From the NCBI RefSeq assembly GCF_024806495.1, contig NZ_JANUFF010000015.1, positions 1-64,000 of the forward strand: DNA of 64,000 nucleotides. The letters run 5' to 3'. Positions within the stretch are counted from its first letter, which is position 1; each line of letters opens with the position of its first letter. The stretch comes from Chryseobacterium sp. JUb7 (lineage in GTDB: Bacteria > Bacteroidota > Bacteroidia > Flavobacteriales > Weeksellaceae). This document shows positions 34,767-42,129 of this stretch, piece after piece. The notes beneath the pieces are model-generated. The model did not search any database. It saw only the letters and a list, made by a program, of their open reading frames with translations, and was not told the origin of the DNA. Position numbers and translations under genes: made by a program.

Positions 34767-35999
34767 GTGAAATTAATAAATCTATACACAAATTCGTTTA
34801 AAGGACTTTCGCAGGAAAGCTGGATGCTGGCACTTGTAATGCTCATCAACCGTGCGGGGTCTATGGTACTCCCGTTTTTGGGAGTTTATATGACAGACCA
34901 TTTACATTTTAGCATCGAAAATACAGGAGTTGTTCTGAGCTTTTTCGGAATAGGTTCTGTGCTGGGTTCATGGTTAGGAGGAATGATTACCGATAAAATC
35001 GGTGAATATAAAGTGCAATATCTCAGTTTATTATTAAGTGTGCCGTTATTCTGCCTGATTCCAATTTTTAAAACAGAAATTGGAGTAGCGGGTATTATTT
35101 TAATACAAAGTATTGTAAGTGAGACCTTTCGTCCTGCCAACTCGGTTGCGATTACAAAATATGCAAAACCTGAAAATATTACGAGAGCGTTTTCATTAAA
35201 CCGTATGGCAGTCAATTTAGGGTTCTCAATCGGACCTGCTTTAGGAGGGATTTTATCTGCTATATCTTATGAGTTTTTATTTTTCAGTAATGCTTTTGCA
35301 GCGTTATCAGCTGGCTTAATGTACATCTGGTTCTTTGCAAAGCGTAATAAATTAGCAAAAGTGAAAGCGAAAAAAGTAAAAGAAGCAATTGTTATTAAAA
35401 AAGAGAATTCGCCTTATCGTGACGGTAAATTCTTAATTTACTGTTTCTTCTGCATGCTGTTTTCAATCTGCTTTTTCCAGTTATTCAGCACACTGACAAT
35501 ATTTTATAAAGATACGGCTAAATTGAGTCAGCAAAATATAGGCTATATTTTAGGATACAGTGGATTCCTGATTGTATTGCTCGAAATGGGATTTGTACAA
35601 ATTGCAGAAAAATACTTCAGTCTGGCAGTAACCATGCTTTTAGGAACTTTCATTTGTGGACTTTCTTATGCAATGCTCGCGTTTGATTACAGTATGATTA
35701 CCTTATTGGTTTCTATGACCATCCTATGTATAGGTGAAATCTGGACATTGCCTTTTATGTCGACGATTACGGCTTTGCGTTCAGGGGAAAACAATAAAGG
35801 GGCATATATGGGACTGAATGGGATTTCATTTTCCATTGCATTCATCATTACTCCCTATATAGGTACAATGCTTGCCGAAAGATTTGGCTTTAATGCATTG
35901 TGGATCGGGACAGGAGTTTTAGCAACTTTTATCGCAGTTGCCCTTTATTTCATTGTTCCGTGGATGATCAAAGACAAAAAAGAAAAAGCCATCAATTAG
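34767..35999 (+). CDS. MFS transporter
   Basis: A 410-residue inner-membrane protein with about twelve transmembrane helices. The major-facilitator loop 2-3 motif is recognisable as GSWLGGMITDKIGEYK, and the central cytoplasmic loop (FAKRNKLAKVKAKKVKEA) splits two six-helix halves. The start is a GTG at 34767, since no ATG fits the first helix. The family resembles drug/metabolite exporters of the YdhP/MdtH kind, but the substrate cannot be predicted. It lies between terminators and is a single-gene unit. Confidence 0.87.
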   Translation: MKLINLYTNSFKGLSQESWMLALVMLINRAGSMVLPFLGVYMTDHLHFSIENTGVVLSFFGIGSVLGSWLGGMITDKIGEYKVQYLSLLLSVPLFCLIPIFKTEIGVAGIILIQSIVSETFRPANSVAITKYAKPENITRAFSLNRMAVNLGFSIGPALGGILSAISYEFLFFSNAFAALSAGLMYIWFFAKRNKLAKVKAKKVKEAIVIKKENSPYRDGKFLIYCFFCMLFSICFFQLFSTLTIFYKDTAKLSQQNIGYILGYSGFLIVLLEMGFVQIAEKYFSLAVTMLLGTFICGLSYAMLAFDYSMITLLVSMTILCIGEIWTLPFMSTITALRSGENNKGAYMGLNGISFSIAFIITPYIGTMLAERFGFNALWIGTGVLATFIAVALYFIVPWMIKDKKEKAIN

Positions 36000-36009
36000 A
36001 TTGGCAAAA

Positions 36010-36044
36010 AGAAAGCTGCAGATTTTGTAGCTTTCTTTTTTTTT
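36010..36044 (+). terminator. Terminator after the MFS gene
   Basis: Stem GAAAGCT / AGCTTTC with further pairing, followed by a run of eight or more T residues 10-40 nt after the stop. Confidence 0.75.
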
Positions 36045-36109
36045 GTAATACTCACTGGTAAATTTAAAACTGTATAATTTTTGCTGGTCTTATTCTACAA
36101 CTTGCTTTA

Positions 36110-38140
36110 ATGATAAAAATATACTTTCTTATATCTCTTCTTGTTAGTCATATTTATTTTTCTCAGAAAAAAGATTCTGCAACGCTGATTTCGGAAGTTC
36201 AGATTGATGCATATAAAAAATCGACTCCTTTTATAACTTCTACTAAGGCCGTTTCTGTAGTTTCAGAAAACTTATTGAATCAAAATACTCCGGAAAGAAT
36301 GTTGGAGTCTGTTAATCAGATTGCCGGAGCAAGAATGGAAGAAAGATCGCCCGGAAGCTATAGGATCTCTCTGCGCGGAAGTACGTTGAGATCACCTTTC
36401 GGAGTTCGTAATGTGAAGGTTTATCTGGATGATTTTATTTTGACAGATGCTTCGGGAAATACTTATTTTAATATAATTTCTCCTGAGCTTATTCATAAAA
36501 TGGAAATTTATAAAGGTCCGGAAAGTGGTGATTTTGGGGCTGTGACTGGCGGAACAGTGTTGTTACAGACGACTACTTCTGAGCATTTATCAGCTGATTT
36601 ATCCATCGGAAGTTATGGAACATTCAGTCAGAGTTTTGATTTTTCTAAACAGTTGGGAAAACATTTTTTTGAGATTTTTCAGAATTATTATCAGACTGAT
36701 TCTTATAGAGAGCAGTCTGCAGTTCAGAGAAAACAGATATTTTTAAAAGACCATTTTCAGTATTCGGAAAAAGCATTATTGAAAGCTATGATCTTATATA
36801 CAGATCTCGATTACCAAACTCCCGGTGGATTGACTCTGGAGCAAATGCAGTCTGACAGAAAACAAGCCAGACCTGCTACAGCTGCCCTTCCTGGAACGAA
36901 AGAACAAAATGCAGGGATTCGTAACAAAATGCTTTTGGCAGGACTTTCCCATGAATTCAATATCAATCCTGAATTTTCTCATTTTATACTGATTCAGGGT
37001 TCTTATGTGGATTTTGAAAACCCTTTTATCACCAATTTCGAAAACCGTTTTGAGAAGAATTTTGCATTGAGAACCCATTTTAATTATGGGAAAAACTGGA
37101 GTGGAATTTCGCTGGCATACCGCTTAGGCTTTGAAGGGGGAATGAGCGATATCTTAATTAAAAATTTCGATAATAATAAAGGTGCTGAAGGTAATCTACA
37201 GAATTTTGATCGCCTGAAAAATGGATCAGGTTTTTATTTTCTTTCGCAAAAATTAAATATCGGTGAAAAATTATTTACTGATATTTCGTTAAGTTTAAAT
37301 TCAAACTCTTATCAATGGGAGCGTCAGTATCCGGGAATTGAAAATGGGAATATTAGATTTAGAAATCAGTGGCTTCCAAATTTTGGGATCACATATGTTT
37401 TTGAAAAAGGGTTCTCGATTAGAGGTAAGATTGGAAAAGGCAATTCTGCTCCGACCAATGAAGAAATACGCTCTTCCAATCAGGAGTTTAATATGAATTT
37501 AAGTCCGGAATACGGTTGGAATATGGAAATTGGATTTAGAAAACAATTTGGGAGTTTTATTTTTGCAGAAGGCAGTTATTTTGATTTTCGAATGAAAGAT
37601 GCGATCGTCAGAAGACAAAATGAAGCCGGACAGGAATATTTTGTCAATCAGGGAGAAACAGTTCAGAAAGGAGTTGAAGTTCTTTTGGAATCCAAAAAAA
37701 TAGATCTGAAAAATAAATTTTTAAACAATTTTAAATTCAGATTTTCAGGAAGTTTTTACAATTTTACATTTGAAAACTATCGACAGGTTGATAATGATTT
37801 TTCAGGAAATGATTTGACAGGGGTACCTAAAACAAGCATAAACAGCTTATTGAACTTTACATTATTTAAAAGCATGACTGTGGACTTATCACACTTTTAT
37901 ATTTCAAAAATACCTTTGAATGATGCCAATTCTGTTTGGTCTGAGCCCAGCTTTGTTGGAAATATCAGGCTTGGATTTCCAGTAGACGTTGAAAAAACAA
38001 GATTAAATTTATCTTTACAGATTCAGAACTTATACAATACAGACTCTGTTTTAGGCTTTGATATCAATGCTTTCGGAAATCGTTTTTACAATCCTGCAGC
38101 CAAAAGGAATTTTATTTTTGGAGTAAAAATGGATTTTTAA
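36110..38140 (+). CDS. TonB-dependent receptor
   Basis: A 676-residue outer-membrane receptor, not of the SusC type. It has a signal peptide (IYFLISLLVSHIYFSQ), a TonB-box-like segment (ATLISEVQIDAY) and a plug domain (NTPERMLESVNQIAGARMEERSPGSYRISLRGS, VKVYLDDFILTDASGNTYF, IEIYKGPESGDFGAVTGGTVLL-like). The 22-stranded barrel ends NFIFGVKMDF with the terminal Phe needed for assembly. Likely substrates are siderophores or a metal chelate, but no biosynthetic or reductase gene is linked. It is a single-gene unit. Confidence 0.9.
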   Translation: MIKIYFLISLLVSHIYFSQKKDSATLISEVQIDAYKKSTPFITSTKAVSVVSENLLNQNTPERMLESVNQIAGARMEERSPGSYRISLRGSTLRSPFGVRNVKVYLDDFILTDASGNTYFNIISPELIHKMEIYKGPESGDFGAVTGGTVLLQTTTSEHLSADLSIGSYGTFSQSFDFSKQLGKHFFEIFQNYYQTDSYREQSAVQRKQIFLKDHFQYSEKALLKAMILYTDLDYQTPGGLTLEQMQSDRKQARPATAALPGTKEQNAGIRNKMLLAGLSHEFNINPEFSHFILIQGSYVDFENPFITNFENRFEKNFALRTHFNYGKNWSGISLAYRLGFEGGMSDILIKNFDNNKGAEGNLQNFDRLKNGSGFYFLSQKLNIGEKLFTDISLSLNSNSYQWERQYPGIENGNIRFRNQWLPNFGITYVFEKGFSIRGKIGKGNSAPTNEEIRSSNQEFNMNLSPEYGWNMEIGFRKQFGSFIFAEGSYFDFRMKDAIVRRQNEAGQEYFVNQGETVQKGVEVLLESKKIDLKNKFLNNFKFRFSGSFYNFTFENYRQVDNDFSGNDLTGVPKTSINSLLNFTLFKSMTVDLSHFYISKIPLNDANSVWSEPSFVGNIRLGFPVDVEKTRLNLSLQIQNLYNTDSVLGFDINAFGNRFYNPAAKRNFIFGVKMDF

Positions 38141-38199
38141 TTATTCTCCTAACATATAGGCTATCATTCCATAAAAAATCGGCAATATAAAGTAGTTTG

Positions 38200-38330
38200 C
38201 TTAAACTTTTATCTGAAGCTTTTCCAGCTCTTCGCACTCGCTATTTTTTGGATTTCGGCGAGCCAAAGGCTCGCCGAAATCCAAAAAATGAGCTCAAACA
38301 AATGCTTCGATCTGGGCTAGGAGGATCATT
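38200..38330. repeat. Interspersed repeat with a perfect 21-bp hairpin
   Basis: Arms 38244-38264 and 38268-38288 (TTTTTTGGATTTCGGCGAGCC and complement) form a 21-bp stem with loop AAA. The flanks CTGAAGCTTTTCCAGCTCTTCGCACTCGCT and CAAATGCTTCGATCTGGGCTAGGAGGATC resemble a known flavobacterial intergenic repeat and share CCGCACTC / TCGCACTCGC wording with the repeat at 7487. It may also act as a terminator for the two convergent genes around it. Confidence 0.6.
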
Positions 38331-38351
38331 TTTTCAGTATTTGCTAAAAAA

Positions 38352-39314
38352 TTACTTTAACAGAATATTTTTTATAATCATCTCTGCATGAATTCTTGAG
38401 TTTTCAATAAACCATAGGTGTGTATCTTTTCCGCCGCAGACAACCCCGGCCAGATACAAATTTTCAATATTGGTTTCCATAGTTTCAGGATGGTAAAGCG
38501 GATTTAAACAATCACCCTGTAATTCAATCCCTGAATTTTTCAAGAAATCAAAATCCGGAAGATACCCTGTCATTGCGAGAACAAAATCATTCTCAATTTC
38601 AATAACTTCGCCGTTTTCATCTTTGAATAGAACCGAACTTTCTTTAATTTCAATAATTTCTGAATTGAAATGAGCTTTGATACTTCCTTCAGCAATTCTA
38701 TTGTCAATATCTGGCTTTACCCAATATTTTACACTTTTTGAAATTTCAGAGTGGCGAACAATCATAGTTACTTCAGCACCTTTTCTATAGGTTTCCAATG
38801 CTGCATCCACAGCAGAATTACTGGAACCTACAACTACAATCTTTTGTTTTGCATACGGGTAGGGTTCTGTATAGTAATGTTTTACTTTTTCCAGATTTTC
38901 TCCAGGGATATGCATTAAATTTGGAATGTCATAGAACCCTGTTGATATGATTACATTTTTTGCGAAATATTTTCCTTTTAATGTTTCGATTTCAAAAACG
39001 CCATCTTTTTTAGAAACATTAGAGACTTTTTCATAGAGATTGATGTTTAAATTTCTCTGTCGGGTAATTCCCTGATAATATTCCAAAGCTTCCTGTCTCC
39101 CAGGTTTTGGAGCCGTTGATATGAATGGAATATCAGCGATTTCCAGTTTTTCGGCAGTGGAGAAAAATCTCATATATAAAGGATAGTTGTACAAAGAATT
39201 TACAATGGTTCCTTTTTCAATGATTAAATAGGTAAGATTATTTTTCTGAGCTTCAAGTGCACAATTAAGACCGATTGGTCCCCCTCCGATGATGAGAATA
39301 TCTAGAATTTCCAT
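38352..39314 (-). CDS. ypdA: YpdA-like FAD/NAD(P)-dependent disulfide reductase
   Basis: A 320-residue flavoprotein of the YpdA family, which reduces bacillithiol disulfide in species that make that thiol. FAD-binding ILIIGGGPIGLNCALEA is at the N-terminus, the NADPH motif IVVVGSSNSAVDAALETYR is central, and the second FAD motif LAMTGYLPDFDFLKN is near the C-terminus. The thioredoxin-reductase CxxC is absent, as in YpdA. An ATG 15 codons earlier (39359) is in frame, but the FAD domain begins right after the ATG at 39314. Whether this organism makes bacillithiol is not visible here. Confidence 0.85.
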   Translation of the reverse strand: MEILDILIIGGGPIGLNCALEAQKNNLTYLIIEKGTIVNSLYNYPLYMRFFSTAEKLEIADIPFISTAPKPGRQEALEYYQGITRQRNLNINLYEKVSNVSKKDGVFEIETLKGKYFAKNVIISTGFYDIPNLMHIPGENLEKVKHYYTEPYPYAKQKIVVVGSSNSAVDAALETYRKGAEVTMIVRHSEISKSVKYWVKPDIDNRIAEGSIKAHFNSEIIEIKESSVLFKDENGEVIEIENDFVLAMTGYLPDFDFLKNSGIELQGDCLNPLYHPETMETNIENLYLAGVVCGGKDTHLWFIENSRIHAEMIIKNILLK

Positions 39315-39371
39315 GATGCTAAGATATTGAAAAACTTTCTTACCTTTAATTGAATTCATTAATATCCAAGA

Positions 39372-39782
39372 ATGAAATATTATATTGCTGTAGCATCAAA
39401 AGATCATGTAGAAAGAGGAGTTCAGGGCGGATTTATGCAGGCTAATCATGGAAAAGCAACGTCCTTAAAGAGATTGAAGACAGGAGATAAAATAATTTTT
39501 TATTCTCCTAAGCGCTATTTTGAAAAGGAGGAAAAATGCCAGTGTTTTACTGCAATAGGAGAGGTAAAAGATGAAGAGCTTTATCCTGGAATAATGGCTG
39601 AGGGTTTTCAGCCGTTTCGAAGAAATGTGAAATTTTATGATGCTGAAGAAATATCGATCTTTCCTTTAATCGAGCAACTCGATTTTATTACAGATAAAAA
39701 GAAGTGGGGCTTCTCTTTCCGGTTTGGTTTTCTGGAAATTTCTGAAAAGGATTTTGATATTATTAAAAATAAAATGTTGTAA
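39372..39782 (+). CDS. EVE domain protein
   Basis: A 136-residue single-domain protein of the EVE/PUA-like fold (YYIAVASKDHVERGVQGGFMQ, LKRLKTGDKIIFYSPK, CQCFTAIGEVKDEELYPG). EVE domains bind modified bases in DNA or RNA and occur in restriction and RNA-related contexts. Here it stands alone, divergent from ypdA, with no restriction gene nearby, so the ligand is unknown. Confidence 0.88.
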   Translation: MKYYIAVASKDHVERGVQGGFMQANHGKATSLKRLKTGDKIIFYSPKRYFEKEEKCQCFTAIGEVKDEELYPGIMAEGFQPFRRNVKFYDAEEISIFPLIEQLDFITDKKKWGFSFRFGFLEISEKDFDIIKNKML

Positions 39783-39860
39783 CTGATCCGGCAACTGAAG
39801 CACTTTAATTCAAAAGCTGGCATCAGTTTTGGTGAATTTTATCCAATATTATTTAAAAAT

Positions 39861-40499
39861 ATGAAAAAAATATTCTTTTCAGTATTGATTTTAAGTGCTG
39901 TTGCCTGTAAAAAAAATCCTGATAAATTCATTAATGATAAAACAGATTCTACCGCTCAGGTAAAAGGTGACAGTATAGATAATAATGAAAGTATTGTGGA
40001 TAAAGATGCAGCATTGAAGCAAATTAACGAAGAAGTTGTACAGAGTGTGAAGGACAGAGATTATAAAAAATTTGCAGCATTCATTCACCCGGAAAAAGGC
40101 GTGAGATTTTCCATGTATGCTTTTGTAAATCCAAAAGAAGATAAACAGTTTTCTAAAACGGATTTTGAGAAATATCAGCCTACAAAAACACTTTTTACAT
40201 GGGGAACTATGGATGGATCTGGAGATCTTTACAAAGCCACGATCAATGATTATTTTACAAAATGGGTATACTCGAAAGATTTTGCGACCGGACAGGTTTC
40301 ATTCAATGAGTTTCAGGGAAAAGGAAATTCACTGAATAATATCAAAGAAATTTATCCGAAAGCAGATTTCACTGAAAATTTCATCAAAGGGTCAGACGCC
40401 AATGCAGAAATGGATTGGAAAACACTTAGATTGGTTTTTGAAGAATATCAGGGGAAATATTACCTGATAGCAGTTGTTAATGATCAGTGGACAATTTAG
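39861..40499 (+). CDS. Hypothetical lipoprotein
   Basis: A 212-residue protein with a lipoprotein signal (FFSVLILSAVAC, lipobox Cys16) followed by a lysine/aspartate-rich linker and a soluble domain starting near VQSVKDRDYKKFAAFIHPEKGVRFS. The domain outline (a helix, 'AAFIHPEKGVRFS', and a strand-rich end LRLVFEEYQGKYYLIAVVNDQWTI) resembles NTF2-like or SnoaL-type folds, but I cannot assign a family. It is transcribed alone. Confidence 0.75.
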   Translation: MKKIFFSVLILSAVACKKNPDKFINDKTDSTAQVKGDSIDNNESIVDKDAALKQINEEVVQSVKDRDYKKFAAFIHPEKGVRFSMYAFVNPKEDKQFSKTDFEKYQPTKTLFTWGTMDGSGDLYKATINDYFTKWVYSKDFATGQVSFNEFQGKGNSLNNIKEIYPKADFTENFIKGSDANAEMDWKTLRLVFEEYQGKYYLIAVVNDQWTI

Positions 40500-40832
40500 A
40501 TAGACACTTATTATAATTAACCCATTGTGCATTTTGCGAAATTTTGGTATTAGATTCGTCAGTTCGAGTGTTTTTTCGTAATAAAGTGGAGAAAAAATGT
40601 ATCGAGAACAGATTCGTCTTCAAAACTACAAACTTCTCGATACGATTTTTTTTCAAAAATCTACTCGAAGTGACGAAAACAAATTAATATGCACAACGGG
40701 TTATAATTAAGATTTTAAAAACACTCCGACAGGCTTAGTGCGGTATTTCTAATGCTGACTGCTATATTTGAAAGAATGACTGTAGCAATGTCAGGCAGAG
40801 CTTGTCGAAGTCTTATGTACAATAAACGAAAT
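40500..40832. other. Intergenic region with a MITE-like element
   Basis: No gene lies between the lipoprotein and the glycosyltransferase. The left half is the 180-bp element described separately. The right half contains a short repeat-like segment (CAGGCAGAGCTTGTCGAAGTC near 40793-40813) and nothing else recognisable. Confidence 0.6.
40521..40700. mobile_element. MITE-like element with terminal inverted repeats and 10-bp target duplication
   Basis: A 180-bp non-coding element. Its ends are imperfect inverted repeats: CCCATTGTGCAT (40521-40532) and the complement of ATGCACAACGGG (40689-40700), 11 of 12 matching. It is flanked by an exact direct repeat TTATAATTAA at 40511-40520 and 40701-40710, the expected target-site duplication. 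Inside, a second inverted pair (TTCGTCAGTTCGAGTG and CTCGAAGTGACGAA) and TATCGAGAA / TTCTCGATA allow a long fold-back. It carries no transposase and would depend on one elsewhere in the genome. Confidence 0.75.
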
Positions 40833-42122
40833 CTATCCCAAAATATCAACCAATTGCCGAGTCAGGTTTTTTCTTGAAAATTGCTCTATATTTTGACTGT
40901 TTTCAAAGAGGTTTCCATTTTTCCACAATTCAAATTTCTCCAGGATAAAATCTTTAATTGTTTCAGAACCATCATAGCCAAAATGTTTTCCGGCTTTGGT
41001 TTCATCTAATATTTTGGAAACATCGGCATCATTGGGACCGAACGAAATAATCTGTTTTCCGGTGGCCAGATACTCGAATATTTTCCCTGGAATAATTCCT
41101 TTAGATGATTCATTGGGAAAGTTGGTAATCAGTAAAAGAGATGAATTTCCCATTTCCTCAATTGCTTTATCATGAGAAAGGTAGCCTAGGTTCAGGATGT
41201 GAGATCTCAAATTCGAATTTTCAAAAGAACTTAAAATTTTATCATCAATTCTTCCCACAAACTTCAAAATGAAATTCTCAGCAAAGGAAGGATTGTTCTT
41301 AACCAGCTCATCAAGTGCTTTCCAAAGATTCTCCGGATTTCGGAGTTGTTCTAAAACACCGATATAGCTTAAAGTAAACTTATCTTTGCTTTCAGGAAGA
41401 GTCTGAGAATTGGCATCTGTCTCATCAAATCCATTGGTGATACACATTGCATTGGCTCCGTTTTTCCGGAAATTTTCTGCATCCGTGTAGCTTGTTGCTA
41501 AAGTTATATCTGCATTTTTAAAAACATCATTTTCCAGCTGGCGATGTTTTTTATCGGAACTTTTGGTGAGTTTTAAATGTTTATAATAAGAAATTTCCGT
41601 CCAGGGATCACGGAAATCAGCAATCCATTTTAAGTGGGTGAACTTCTTTTTTAAATTTAAACCGATTAAATGTAAAGAGTGTGGCGGTCCTGAGGTGACT
41701 ACGACTTCTATTTTATTTTCTCTTAAATAATGTTCCAGAAATTTTACTGATGGCTTTACCCAAAAAACTCTGGCATCGGGAATGAAAAAATTTCCTCGTA
41801 CCCAGATCGAAAGTTTTGATTTCCAGCTTTGATTTTTACCAACATCAAATTGCCCGGCTTTGAATTTTTTATTGCTCTTATTCAGTTTTTCAGCGAGCTG
41901 ATAAGGTTCCCATATTTTTGTTTTAACGATTTCAACGTTTTCAGGAATATCTTTCATCAGGCTTTCATCAAGCAAAGGATAGCTTGGATTTTCCGGAGTA
42001 TAAATCACCGGTTTCCATCCGAATTCAGGTAAATATTTTGCAAACTTCAGCCATCTTTGAACACCAGGACCTCCCGCAGGAGGCCAGTAATAGGTGATGA
42101 TCAATATTTTTTTCTGTTCCAT
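40833..42122 (-). CDS. Glycosyltransferase, GT4-like
   Basis: About 429 residues. The N-terminal domain begins KILIITYYWPPAGGPGVQRW, the glycine-rich start of GT-B enzymes of the GT4 type. The C-terminal nucleotide-sugar domain has FTLSYIGVLEQLRNPENLWKAL and KGIIPGKIFEYLATGKQIISFGPND. It is expected to work on surface polysaccharide or glycolipid at the inner face of the membrane. The start at 42122 lies 7 nt after the yfhO stop; a start 7 codons earlier would overlap yfhO by 14 nt. It is the last gene of a seven-gene operon. Confidence 0.87.
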   Translation of the reverse strand: MEQKKILIITYYWPPAGGPGVQRWLKFAKYLPEFGWKPVIYTPENPSYPLLDESLMKDIPENVEIVKTKIWEPYQLAEKLNKSNKKFKAGQFDVGKNQSWKSKLSIWVRGNFFIPDARVFWVKPSVKFLEHYLRENKIEVVVTSGPPHSLHLIGLNLKKKFTHLKWIADFRDPWTEISYYKHLKLTKSSDKKHRQLENDVFKNADITLATSYTDAENFRKNGANAMCITNGFDETDANSQTLPESKDKFTLSYIGVLEQLRNPENLWKALDELVKNNPSFAENFILKFVGRIDDKILSSFENSNLRSHILNLGYLSHDKAIEEMGNSSLLLITNFPNESSKGIIPGKIFEYLATGKQIISFGPNDADVSKILDETKAGKHFGYDGSETIKDFILEKFELWKNGNLFENSQNIEQFSRKNLTRQLVDILG

Positions 42123-42129
42123 CTGAACT

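Noticed and set aside
40793..40813. AGGCAGAGCTTGTCGAAGTC as a promoter or operator
   Set aside because: The wording matches common short flavobacterial intergenic repeats and shows no promoter boxes.
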